Assembly (NCBI GenBank): GCA_024679955.1
Contig: JAILCQ010000027.1
Span: forward strand, 1-41,850
Direction: 5' to 3'
DNA length: 41,850 nucleotides
Origin: Bacillota bacterium
GTDB taxonomy: Bacteria > Bacillota > Dehalobacteriia > UBA4068
The position numbers and the translations under genes were made by a program. Position 1 is the stretch's first letter. Every line of letters begins with the position of its first letter. Positions 34,261 through 41,850 of this stretch are shown here, piece by piece. Under the pieces are notes generated by a model, which was given only the letters and a program-made list of their open reading frames with translations, had not been told where the DNA came from and ran no database searches.

Positions 34261-34298
34261 AAAAAACGCCCGGCAGTCTGTATGGACAGCCGGGCGTT
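34261..34298 (-). terminator. Terminator of purA
   Basis: AACGCCCGGC (34265-34274) pairs with GCCGGGCGTT (34289-34298). On the - strand it is followed by six Ts (complement of 34261-34266), 40 nt after the purA stop. Confidence 0.9.
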
Positions 34299-34337
34299 AG
34301 TTGCGTATATGGGAAAGGCGTTCCGCCGGGGATAGGC

Positions 34338-35612
34338 TTAGGACAAAATGAGATAATCCTCCCGGTGTTCTCCCACGGATACGTATTGGATGGGGCAGTT
34401 TACGGCTTTTTCGATGAAGCGGATATACGCCAAAGCGGCGGCGGGCAAATCTTCCGCCCGGCGGCAATGGGAGATATCCTGGCAGAAGCCGGGCAGGTAT
34501 TGATAAATGGGTTTGGCCCGCTGCAGGGCGGCGCCCATGGGGAAGGACTCCACCCGGCGGCCGTCGATTTCATAGGCTACGCAAACGGGGATTCGATCCA
34601 TATAGGAAAGCACGTCCAATTTGGTCAAAGCCAGGCGGTCGGCGCCTTGCAGCAGCACGCCGTAGCGAGAGGCCACGCAATCGAAAGCGCCTACCCGGCG
34701 GGGGCGTCCGGTAGCCGCGCCGTATTCGCCGCCGGCCTGTCGCAGGGCGTCCGCTTCCGCGCCGCTCATTTCCACGGTGAAAGGCCCTTCGCCGACGCAG
34801 CTGGAGTAGGCTTTGAGGATGCCCAGGGTGAAATCCAGCTTGCGGCCGGGTATGCCCGCGCCCAGGGGGGCGTAGGCCGCCAGCGTAGACGAGGACGAGG
34901 TATAGGGGATGATGCCGTAATCCACATCCCGCAAAGCGCCTAGCTGGGCTTCAAACAGGAGGCGTTTGCCGGCTGCCACGGCTTGTTCCAGATAGGCGGT
35001 GGTATCGCAAATGTAGGGCCGTAAGGGGCCGCCGTACTGTTCCAGCCAGGCCAGCATATCCTGAGGCTGTACCGGCGTATGGCCGTAGCCTCGGGCCACG
35101 GTCAGGTTTTTCCATTCGATCAGGCCGGGCAAACGGCGGGCGGTTTCGTCCATTTCCAGCAGATCGCCCATGCGCAAGGTTTTCTTCATATATTTATCGC
35201 CGTATACCGGGCCGATGCCCCGGCGGGTGGAGCCGAATTTGGCGTCTTGCAGACGGTCCTCCTCCAGATTGTCCAAAAGCCGGTGATAGGGCATGCAGAT
35301 GACGGCGCGGGAACTGATTTTTAAATGTTCCGGAGAAATGACGATACCCTGTTCCTGCAGGCGGCGGATCTCGCCGGCCAGATGTTCTAGATCGATCACC
35401 ATACCGGGGCCCATGACATTGGTCACATTGTCCCGGAGGATGCCGGAGGGCAATAGATTGAGAATAAATTTGCCTTTGGCGTTGACCACGGTATGCCCGG
35501 CATTGTTCCCTCCCTGATAGCGAATGACGATATCATAATCCTCGGAAAGCAAATCCACCATGCGGCCTTTGCCTTCATCGCCCCAATTGATGCCTACGGT
35601 AGCTGTGAGCAT
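34338..35612 (-). CDS. purA: Adenylosuccinate synthetase
   Basis: A 424-aa enzyme that joins IMP and aspartate with GTP, the first committed step to AMP. Blocks: ATVGINWGDEGKGRMVD (GTP loop), RYQGGNNAGHTVV, NLLPSGILRDNVTNVMGPGM, FGSTRRGIGPVYGDKYMKK, FEAQLGALRDVDYG, and TTGRPRR-like ATGRPRRVGAFD. The LSEDYDIVIRYQ form resembles clostridial PurA. The ATG at 35612 was chosen by the GGAAGG ribosome site and family start; the open frame runs 30 codons further. It is a single gene with its own promoter and terminator, separate from the pur operon as is common. Confidence 0.96.
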   Translation of the reverse strand: MLTATVGINWGDEGKGRMVDLLSEDYDIVIRYQGGNNAGHTVVNAKGKFILNLLPSGILRDNVTNVMGPGMVIDLEHLAGEIRRLQEQGIVISPEHLKISSRAVICMPYHRLLDNLEEDRLQDAKFGSTRRGIGPVYGDKYMKKTLRMGDLLEMDETARRLPGLIEWKNLTVARGYGHTPVQPQDMLAWLEQYGGPLRPYICDTTAYLEQAVAAGKRLLFEAQLGALRDVDYGIIPYTSSSSTLAAYAPLGAGIPGRKLDFTLGILKAYSSCVGEGPFTVEMSGAEADALRQAGGEYGAATGRPRRVGAFDCVASRYGVLLQGADRLALTKLDVLSYMDRIPVCVAYEIDGRRVESFPMGAALQRAKPIYQYLPGFCQDISHCRRAEDLPAAALAYIRFIEKAVNCPIQYVSVGEHREDYLILS

Positions 35613-35672
35613 ATGCAAACCTTCCATCCTATTCCCGTGCGGGATTATTTTGACCGTGAAAAATAACAATAT

Positions 35673-35702
35673 ATTATAGTATGCTCCGGCCATAGCTGTC
35701 AA
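35673..35702 (-). promoter_or_regulatory. Promoter of purA
   Basis: On the - strand TTGACA (35697-35702), 18-nt spacer, TATAAT (35673-35678), giving a leader of about 55 nt. Both hexamers are perfect. Confidence 0.88.
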
Positions 35703-35835
35703 GACAAAGGGAAGGGAATGGGAATCAATTATCCTTTGTAATCGTGAGGGGATTTACATAGATGAAATTTATATGGATTTATATATAGGAAGGAAACTGT
35801 TTTTTCCCAGGCAAAAAACGAATCGGATAAACGAC

Positions 35836-35865
35836 TTGGCAAACGGGGATGGATAGAGGTATAAT
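35836..35865 (+). promoter_or_regulatory. Promoter of fhs
   Basis: TTGGCA (35836-35841), 18 nt, TATAAT (35860-35865). The leader of about 85 nt holds a short CCGG-TACGTAG-CCGG hairpin near 35919-35933. No ZTP or THF riboswitch core was found. Confidence 0.82.
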
Positions 35866-35955
35866 AATAAGGTATAAGTTTTTTACGGGAAAGCATGAAT
35901 ACTGCGGCAGCGGCCGGTACGTAGCCGGTAAGAGAAAATGAAAGAGGTATATGTT

Positions 35956-37626
35956 ATGAAAACCGATATTGAGATTGCGCAAGCATGTAAGATGGCGAAT
36001 ATTCGAGATATCGCCGCCGGTTTGGGCGTGGAAGACGAATACTTTGAACCCTACGGATATTATAAAGCCAAAATCCATTATCGCTATTTGCAGGATATGC
36101 GGGATTTGCCCTCCGGCAAACTGATCCTGGTCACCGCTATGACCCCGACGCCCATGGGTGAAGGGAAAACTACCGTCAGCATCGGTCTGGCGGACGCTTT
36201 GCGCAAAACCGGCAAAAAAAGCATGGTGGCTTTGCGGCAGCCTTCCCTGGGCCCTGTGTTTGGCGTGAAAGGCGGCGCGGCCGGCGGCGGCTATGCCCAG
36301 GTCGTCCCCATGGAAGATATAAACCTGCATTTTACCGGCGATTTTCACGGGGTGGCTTCTGCCAACAATTTATTGGCAGCCATGGTGGACAATCATATCT
36401 ATCAGGGCAACGCTTTGGGCCTGGATGTGCGGCGGATCGCCTGGCGGCGCTGCGTGGACATGAACGACCGGCAGCTGCGGCATATTGCCTGCGGCCTGGG
36501 CGGTTTGACCGGCGGCATTCCCCGGGAGGACGGCTTTGATATCACCGCTGCATCCGAGGTGATGGCGGTGTTATGCCTGGCGGAAGATTTGACGGATTTG
36601 AAGAAACGGCTGAGCCGGATGATCGTCGGCTATACCCGGGACGGGGCGGCGATCACTGCCGGACAACTGCAGGCGGCCGGTGCCATGGCAGTGCTGTTGA
36701 AAGATGCGCTGAAGCCCAATCTGGTGCAAACCCTGGAAGGCACGCCGGCTTTGATCCACGGCGGCCCCTTTGCCAATATCGCCCATGGCTGCAACAGTGT
36801 GATCGCCACCAAGATGGCGTTGAAGCTGGCGGATTATACGGTAACGGAGGCCGGCTTCGGCGCGGATCTGGGTGCGGAGAAGTTTTTGGACATCAAATGC
36901 CGCATGTCCGGCCTGCGGCCGGACGCGGTGGTGCTGGTGGCCACTTTGCGGGCGCTGAAACATCATGGCGGCTTGTCCAAAGCGGAATCCACCGGGGAGA
37001 ACCGGGGGGCTTTGGCCAAAGGCTTGCCGAATTTGCTGCGGCATATCGAGAATCTGCGCACGGTTTACCATTTGTCGCCTTTGGTGGCCATCAACCGTTT
37101 TGCCGGCGACAGCCCCGAGGAATTGGATTGGCTGCGCAGCCGCTGTGAAGAAGCCGGCGTGGAGGCGGCCATCTGCGACGTACGCAGCCAAGGCGGCGCA
37201 GGCGGCCTGGAAATGGCGGAAAAAGCGGCAGCCTTGTGCGAAAAGAAAAACGATTTTTGTTTTTGCTATGATTTGGACTTGCCTTTGGAAGAAAAACTGA
37301 CCCAGTTGGCCCGGAAGATTTACGGGGCGGATGGTATAGACCTGTCCGACCAGGCCAAGAAACAAATCGATCATTTGAATGCCTTGGGCTTCCAGCATTT
37401 GCCCATTTGCGTGGCGAAAACCCAATACAGCTTCAGCGATGACAAGAATAAACTGGCCGCGCCCAGCGGATTTCGCATTTTTGTATCTCAAGTGAAGGCT
37501 GCGGCGGGAGCCGGTTTCGTCATCGCCCTGACCGGCGATATAATGACCATGCCCGGATTGCCGAAAAAACCGGCGGCGGAGAGCATCGATATCGGCGTGG
37601 ACGGAATGGTGAGCGGCCTGTTTTGA
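35956..37626 (+). CDS. fhs: Formate-tetrahydrofolate ligase (10-formyl-THF synthetase)
   Basis: A 556-aa enzyme, the normal family length. It makes 10-formyl-THF from formate, THF and ATP. The P-loop is TPMGEGKTT near residue 66, followed by [20 protein letters not shown] and the family signature [20 protein letters not shown], then [20 protein letters not shown]. The C-terminus has [15 protein letters not shown]. The ATG at 35956 was chosen by GAGG 8 nt upstream; an in-frame ATG at 35938 has a weaker site. The product feeds PurN and Fmt in this window and may be part of acetogenic or formate-using one-carbon metabolism. Single gene. Confidence 0.97.
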   Translation: MKTDIEIAQACKMANIRDIAAGLGVEDEYFEPYGYYKAKIHYRYLQDMRDLPSGKLILVTAMTPTPMGEGKTTVSIGLADALRKTGKKSMVALRQPSLGPVFGVKGGAAGGGYAQVVPMEDINLHFTGDFHGVASANNLLAAMVDNHIYQGNALGLDVRRIAWRRCVDMNDRQLRHIACGLGGLTGGIPREDGFDITAASEVMAVLCLAEDLTDLKKRLSRMIVGYTRDGAAITAGQLQAAGAMAVLLKDALKPNLVQTLEGTPALIHGGPFANIAHGCNSVIATKMALKLADYTVTEAGFGADLGAEKFLDIKCRMSGLRPDAVVLVATLRALKHHGGLSKAESTGENRGALAKGLPNLLRHIENLRTVYHLSPLVAINRFAGDSPEELDWLRSRCEEAGVEAAICDVRSQGGAGGLEMAEKAAALCEKKNDFCFCYDLDLPLEEKLTQLARKIYGADGIDLSDQAKKQIDHLNALGFQHLPICVAKTQYSFSDDKNKLAAPSGFRIFVSQVKAAAGAGFVIALTGDIMTMPGLPKKPAAESIDIGVDGMVSGLF

Positions 37627-37675
37627 ACTTTCGTTTTGGGCGGCAGGCGGCGGCGGGAAACAAAGTGGGGCTGCT

Positions 37676-37720
37676 GTAAAAAAGCCGTTTTTCCCCCCAA
37701 GGACGGAACCGTTTTTTTAC
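37676..37720. terminator. Probable terminator after fhs
   Basis: GTAAAAAAGCCG at 37676-37687 can pair, with one mismatch and one wobble, with CGGAACCGTTTTTTTAC ending at 37720. The outer pairs are A-T and give a T7 run on +. It lies 50 nt after the fhs stop. It is imperfect, so less sure than the other terminators here. Confidence 0.5.
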
Positions 37721-37789
37721 CATTGGCGGAAGCTATGAGAAAAACGGAAAAATTCGGAAAAATACGGTGAATGAGTTCGGACAGAAACA

Positions 37790-37818
37790 TAGACAAAAGT
37801 TTGTTAAAGGTATATAAT
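37790..37818 (+). promoter_or_regulatory. Promoter of nifJ (PFOR) with overlapping inverted repeat
   Basis: TAGACA (37790-37795), 17 nt, TATAAT (37813-37818). An imperfect inverted repeat, GTTTGTTA ... TAATAAAC (about 37799-37822), covers the -10. It resembles a redox-regulator (Rex-like TTGTTAA) half-site pattern but the spacing is not standard. Confidence 0.7.
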
Positions 37819-37873
37819 AAACTTATCCATATCAATACCAATAATTTAATAAGCGCTTTAAGGAGGCCAGTTT

Positions 37874-40800
37874 ATGAGCAAAAAGATGATGACAATGGAC
37901 GGCAACAAAGCCGCTTCCTATGTTTCTTATGCCTTTACTGAAGTCGCGGCCATTTTCCCCATCACCCCTTCCTCCACCATGGCGGAATATGTGGATGAAT
38001 GGGCTGCCCATGGGAAAAAGAATATCTTCGGCCGTCCCGTGAAGGTAGTGGAAATGCAATCCGAGGCCGGTGCGGCCGGCGCGGTACACGGTTCTTTGGC
38101 GGCCGGTTCTTTGACCACCACCTATACCGCTTCCCAGGGATTGCTGCTGATGATCCCCAATATGTATAAGATCGCCGGCGAATTGCTGCCCGGCGTTATG
38201 CATGTTTCCGCCCGTTCCTTGGCGACCCACGCCTTGAACATTTTCGGCGATCACAGCGACGTGATGTCCTGCGCCCAAACCGGTTACGCGATGATCGCTT
38301 CCGGCAGCGTACAGGAAGTTATGGATATCGGCGGCGTTGCTCACCTGGCCGCGATCAAATCCCGCATTCCTTTCCTGCATTTCTTCGACGGTTTCCGCAC
38401 CTCCCATGAACAGCAGAAAATCGAAGTGATGGACTATGACGATCTGGCCGCCCTGCTGGACCGGCAGGCGCTGCAAGAATATCGGGACAACGCCTTGAAT
38501 CCGGAACATCCGGTGATTCGCGGCACCAATGAAAACCCGGATATCTTCTTCCAGGCCAGAGAAGCCTGCTCCCCCTTCTTCAAAGCGGTTCCCGATATCG
38601 TAGCCGATTATTTTGCCAAGATTTCCAAGCTGACCGGCCGGGATTATAAACTGTTCAATTATTACGGCGCGCCCGATGCGGAAAACGTGATCGTAGCCAT
38701 GGGTTCCGTTTGCGATACCGTGGAACAGGCCGTGGACGCTTTGAACCGGCAAGGTAAAAAAGTCGGTTTGATCCGCGTACATCTGTACCGTCCTTTCGCC
38801 ATCGACTATTTCCTGAAAGCCATGCCGCAAACGGTGAAACGCATCGCCGTTTTGGATCGGGTGAAGACCCCCGGCGCTCCCGGCGAACCTCTGTACATGG
38901 ATGTGCTTTCCGCCTATTACGGACAGGCCAATGCGCCGAAGATCATCGGCGGCCGTTATGGCTTGGGCAGCAAGGACACCATTCCGGCAGATATCATCGC
39001 CGCTTTTGACAACCTGATGAGCGACGCGCCCAAACATAATTTCACCCTGAGCATCAACGACGACGTAAGCGGCACTTCCCTGGAACGGGGCGAAATCACC
39101 GACCTGCTGCCTCAGGGCACCATTCAGTGCAAATTCTGGGGCTTGGGCTCCGACGGTACGGTGGGCGCCAACAAACAGGCCGTGGATATCATCGGCAGCA
39201 ATACCGATATGTACGCCCAGGCCTATTTCGCCTACGATTCCAAGAAATCCGGCGGCTTGACCATGTCTCACCTGCGCTTCGGTGAAAAAGAGATCAAAGC
39301 CCCGTATCTGATCAACCAGGCCGACTTCATTTCCTGCTCCAATCAGTCTTACGTGCATATTTACGACGTGTTGGCCGGTTTGAAGAAAGGCGGCGTTTTC
39401 CTGCTGAACTGCGTATGGGAAGCCGATCAGTTGGCGGACAAATTGCCGGCGGCCATGAAACGCACCTTGGCCCAGAACGACATCCAGTTCTATATTATCA
39501 ACGCCGTGGATATCGCCCGGAAATTGGGTCTGGGCAACCGCACCAATATGGTCATGCAATCCGCTTTCTTCGCTTTGTCCAAGGTGATCCCCATGGATAT
39601 GGCCATCAAAGCTTTGGATGAATCCATCGAACACGCCTATGGCAAAAAAGGCGAAAAAGTGGTCAACATGAACAAGGAAGCGGTGCAGGAAGGCGCCAAA
39701 GCTTTTGTGAAAGTGGATATCCCCGCGGATTGGGCCAACGCCAAAGACGAATGCTGCTGCGATAATGCGGATGAGCCTGATTTCGTAAAGAATATTTTGC
39801 GTCCCATGACCACCAACCACGGCGACGAATTGCCGGTTTCCGCTTTTGTGGGCCGGGAAGACGGTCATTTCCCGCTGGGCGGCTCCTGCTATGAAAAACG
39901 CGGCGTTTCCGCTTTCGTGCCGGCCTGGATCAAAGAGAACTGCATCCAGTGCAACCAATGCGCGCTGGTTTGTCCCCATGCGGCGATCCGTCCCATCCTG
40001 GTAGATGAAGCCCAAGCTGCCGCTGCGCCCGCCGCTTTTGAAACCATTAAGGCCAACGGTAAAGATATGGCCGGTCTGTCCTTCCGCATGCAGGTCAGCC
40101 CCTTGGACTGCCAAGGCTGCGCCTCCTGCGTGACCGTCTGCCCCGCCAAGGAAAAAGCCCTGGTGATGAAGACCAGCGAAGAACAGCAATATGACGCGGA
40201 GAACTGGGAATATGCCATGTCCCTGCCGGATCGTACGGAACAATTCGCGCCGACCAATGTGAAAAACAGCCAGTTCCGCAAACCGTATCTGGAATTCTCC
40301 GGCGCTTGCGCCGGCTGCGGCGAGACCCCCTATTGCAAGCTGATCACCCAGTTGTTCGGCGACAGAATGGTCATGTCCAACGCCACCGGTTGCTCCTCCA
40401 TCTGGGGCGCTGCCGTACCGGCCATGCCCTTCTGCACCAATGACAAAGGCCAAGGTCCGGCCTGGTGCAACAGCCTGTTTGAAGACAACGCCGAATTCGG
40501 TTTCGGTATGTTCCTGGGCGCCAGAGAACAAAGAGAACAACTGAAAGGGATCATCGAAAAAGCGGTCTGCGGCTGCGAAGGCGGCTGCACCGATCCGGCT
40601 GTTCTGGACGCTTTGAAAGAATGGTTGGCAGCCTATAATAGCGGCGAAGGCTCCAAAGCCGCCAGCGCCAAGCTGATCCCGCTGCTGGAGAAGAGCTCCT
40701 GCGTGACGGCGAAAGAGATCCTCAAACGCAAAGACCATCTGGTGAAGAAATCTTATTGGGCTTTCGGCGGCGACGGTTGGGCTTACGATATCGGTTACGG

Positions 40801-41395
40801 CGGTTTGGATCATGTTTTGGCTTCCGGCGAAAACATCAATATCTTCGTATATGATACGGAAGTATATTCCAATACCGGCGGACAAAGCTCCAAAGCCACC
40901 CCGGCTGCGGCTATCGCCAAATTTGCCGCTTCCGGCAAAAAGACCAAGAAGAAAGACCTGGGCATGATGGCCATGTCCTATGGCTACGTATATGTGGCGC
41001 AAATCGCCATGGGCGCCGACCCCAACCAGGCCTTGAAAGCGATCAAAGAAGCGGAAGCCTATGACGGACCTTCCCTGATCATCGCCTACGCCTCCTGCAT
41101 CAACCACGGTATCAAAGGCGGTATGAGCAATGCCATGAAGGAAATGAAAGACGCGGTGGCGGCCGGTTACTGGCAACTGTACCGCTTCAACCCCGAACTG
41201 GCGGAGAAGGGCGAGAATCCCTTTATCCTGGACAGCAAGGAACCCACGGCTTCCTTCCGCGATTTCATCGGCAATGAAGTCCGTTACAACGCACTGGCCC
41301 GTCAATATCCGGACACGGCGGAAGAGCTGTTCGCCAAGACGGAGAACGACGCCAAGCAGCGTTTGGCCGGCTATAAACGTTTGGCAGGGAAATAA
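37874..41395 (+). CDS. nifJ: Pyruvate:ferredoxin oxidoreductase (single-chain PFOR)
   Basis: A 1173-aa homodimer-type PFOR that oxidises pyruvate with CoA to acetyl-CoA and CO2, reducing ferredoxin; the central pyruvate step in anaerobes. In order: N-terminal pyruvate-binding domain I (DGNKAASYVSYAFTEVAAIF; PITPSSTMAEYVDEWA), CoA-binding region, a 2x[4Fe-4S] ferredoxin domain (CIQCNQCALVCPHA near 690; CQGCASCVTVCPAK near 746), and the TPP domain (CAGCGETPYCKL near 812; ATGCSSIWG; GDGWAYDIGYGG). Cysteines of CAGC, plus ASCINHGI near 1074, hold the proximal cluster. The AAGGAGG ribosome site is 8 nt before the ATG. Codon use looks highly biased, fitting strong expression. Single gene. Confidence 0.97.
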   Translation: MSKKMMTMDGNKAASYVSYAFTEVAAIFPITPSSTMAEYVDEWAAHGKKNIFGRPVKVVEMQSEAGAAGAVHGSLAAGSLTTTYTASQGLLLMIPNMYKIAGELLPGVMHVSARSLATHALNIFGDHSDVMSCAQTGYAMIASGSVQEVMDIGGVAHLAAIKSRIPFLHFFDGFRTSHEQQKIEVMDYDDLAALLDRQALQEYRDNALNPEHPVIRGTNENPDIFFQAREACSPFFKAVPDIVADYFAKISKLTGRDYKLFNYYGAPDAENVIVAMGSVCDTVEQAVDALNRQGKKVGLIRVHLYRPFAIDYFLKAMPQTVKRIAVLDRVKTPGAPGEPLYMDVLSAYYGQANAPKIIGGRYGLGSKDTIPADIIAAFDNLMSDAPKHNFTLSINDDVSGTSLERGEITDLLPQGTIQCKFWGLGSDGTVGANKQAVDIIGSNTDMYAQAYFAYDSKKSGGLTMSHLRFGEKEIKAPYLINQADFISCSNQSYVHIYDVLAGLKKGGVFLLNCVWEADQLADKLPAAMKRTLAQNDIQFYIINAVDIARKLGLGNRTNMVMQSAFFALSKVIPMDMAIKALDESIEHAYGKKGEKVVNMNKEAVQEGAKAFVKVDIPADWANAKDECCCDNADEPDFVKNILRPMTTNHGDELPVSAFVGREDGHFPLGGSCYEKRGVSAFVPAWIKENCIQCNQCALVCPHAAIRPILVDEAQAAAAPAAFETIKANGKDMAGLSFRMQVSPLDCQGCASCVTVCPAKEKALVMKTSEEQQYDAENWEYAMSLPDRTEQFAPTNVKNSQFRKPYLEFSGACAGCGETPYCKLITQLFGDRMVMSNATGCSSIWGAAVPAMPFCTNDKGQGPAWCNSLFEDNAEFGFGMFLGAREQREQLKGIIEKAVCGCEGGCTDPAVLDALKEWLAAYNSGEGSKAASAKLIPLLEKSSCVTAKEILKRKDHLVKKSYWAFGGDGWAYDIGYGGLDHVLASGENINIFVYDTEVYSNTGGQSSKATPAAAIAKFAASGKKTKKKDLGMMAMSYGYVYVAQIAMGADPNQALKAIKEAEAYDGPSLIIAYASCINHGIKGGMSNAMKEMKDAVAAGYWQLYRFNPELAEKGENPFILDSKEPTASFRDFIGNEVRYNALARQYPDTAEELFAKTENDAKQRLAGYKRLAGK

Positions 41396-41470
41396 GACCC
41401 GCCGGGCATAAACGCCTCGCCACGCGGGACAGGCCAAAAAACTATAAAAAACATTTTCAAATGTATTGAC

Positions 41471-41514
41471 AAAAGCGGAAGGTAATGATAACATAATCTT
41501 TACCTTCCGCTTTT
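41471..41514 (+). terminator. Terminator after nifJ
   Basis: AAAAGCGGAAGGTAA (41471-41485) pairs perfectly over 15 bp with TTACCTTCCGCTTTT (41500-41514), with a 14-nt loop. The T4 tail is part of the stem. It stands between nifJ and the rRNA promoters. A TTGACA string at 41466-41471 abuts it but its -10 is poor. Confidence 0.8.
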
Positions 41515-41554
41515 GCGTGAGGGAAAAATTTCCAAAAGAAATTTTTAAAAAGCC

Positions 41555-41583
41555 TTGACGAACTTTTCCAAAGATGGTATACT
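41555..41583 (+). promoter_or_regulatory. Ribosomal RNA operon promoter P1
   Basis: TTGACG (41555-41560), 17 nt, then TATACT (41578-41583) preceded by TGG, an extended -10. A- and T-rich runs just upstream (41524-41550) look like an UP element. Confidence 0.85.
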
Positions 41584-41641
41584 AAGTAAGTTCGCGAAAG
41601 CAAGGGGTCGAAAAAAGGTTTGAAACCGGTTCGAAAAACCC

Positions 41642-41670
41642 TTGACAAAGAAAGGCGGATGTAGTACAAT
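41642..41670 (+). promoter_or_regulatory. Ribosomal RNA operon promoter P2
   Basis: TTGACA (41642-41647), 17 nt, TACAAT (41665-41670), 87 nt downstream of P1. The pair is arranged like the tandem promoters of Bacillota rrn operons. Confidence 0.88.
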
Positions 41671-41676
41671 ATTAGA

Positions 41677-41850
41677 GCGCTGAAACGCCAGGCGTTATGG
41701 CAGAGCGTTAAAGCGCAAAGGTCTTTGAGAACTGAACAGTAAACAAGCCAAAAAAAGCAAAAGTCCTTACAATTCCGAGAGGACGGCGGTAGTCGGACTC
41801 AAGGTAAAGAAGTAAGAAAAGTAAAGAGCCAAAGAGCTTTTCGTAAAGAG
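41677..41850 (+). other. 5' leader of a ribosomal RNA operon (16S gene lies beyond the window)
   Basis: After P2 the sequence includes AAAGGTCTTTGAGAACTGAA (about 41737-41756), a box A-like antitermination element with the CTTTGA(g/a)AACTGAACA string that typically precedes 16S genes in Bacillota. It is followed by A-rich and purine-rich leader DNA with no open reading frame. The conserved 16S start (AGAGTTTGATC) is not reached, so no rRNA gene is called. Confidence 0.8.

Noticed and set aside
35866-35955. ZTP or THF riboswitch before fhs
   Set aside because: The expected conserved cores are absent; only a short 4-bp hairpin is present in an 85-nt leader.
37832-41494. A very long open frame (1220 codons) on the - strand opposite nifJ
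   Set aside because: It is a shadow of the strongly biased nifJ codons. The + strand protein has all PFOR motifs; the - strand translation is low-complexity and resembles no family.
1-41850. CRISPR arrays, insertion sequences, prophage or integrase genes
   Set aside because: No regularly spaced direct repeats, transposase motifs or phage genes were seen on either strand.

Overview
This 41.85 kb window is a chromosomal segment of an anaerobic, Gram-positive-lineage bacterium (Bacillota; Clostridia or Negativicutes). The reasons are a PrkC-type PASTA kinase next to a PP2C phosphatase and rsgA, a single-chain clostridial-type PurL, a very large pyruvate:ferredoxin oxidoreductase, formate-tetrahydrofolate ligase, a double-cubane-cluster-type reductase, AGGAGG ribosome binding sites with frequent TTG and GTG starts, and consensus sigma-A promoters. 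The DNA is GC-rich by eye, except for one AT-rich gene at 22.3-22.8 kb. I cannot assign a genus.

Region by region. (1) 0-2.4 kb: the tail of a Pro/Ala-rich protein on +, then on - a Bcr/CflA-like drug exporter and bioY. bioY has its own promoter, which overlaps a BirA-type operator. (2) 2.7-13.9 kb, all +: a housekeeping cluster of priA, def, fmt, a membrane zinc metallopeptidase, rsmB, rlmN, PP2C phosphatase, prkC, rsgA and rpe, many with overlapping or abutting ends. It covers replication restart, protein N-terminal formylation and deformylation, rRNA modification and ribosome assembly, and Ser/Thr phospho-signalling. (3) 13.9-22.2 kb, all +: a de novo purine operon purE-C-F-M-N-L behind a strong promoter and a roughly 210-nt structured leader ending in a possible attenuator. 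purK, purB, purD and purH are not here. purA lies at 34-36 kb and fhs, which feeds one-carbon units towards 10-formyl-THF (the PurN cofactor), at 36-37.6 kb.

(4) 22.3-26.9 kb: an AT-rich lipoprotein gene with a Gly/Tyr/Asp repeat, then on - tRNA-Val(GAC), a PHP phosphatase, a DUF362-like gene, rpsI/rplM with an L13-leader-like hairpin, and an acyl-ACP thioesterase. (5) 27-30 kb, +: a structured leader followed by a class V cysteine desulfurase-like enzyme, a double-cubane-cluster-type HgdB homologue and a DUF3343 (putative Se/S carrier) gene. I regard this as the most interesting cassette: it looks like a sulfur or selenium handling redox unit of unknown substrate. (6) 30.1-34.0 kb, -: a taurine/nitrate/sulfonate-type ABC importer, with an unusual permease N-terminus and a Cys-rich lipoprotein binding protein, followed by a DUF1847 Cys-rich protein. 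It converges on cassette 5 at a shared bidirectional terminator. (7) 34.3-41.4 kb: purA (-), fhs (+) and nifJ/PFOR (+). (8) The last 350 bases hold tandem promoters and the leader of a ribosomal RNA operon. The 16S gene itself lies beyond the window edge.

All assignments rest on reading motifs and context; no database search was run.
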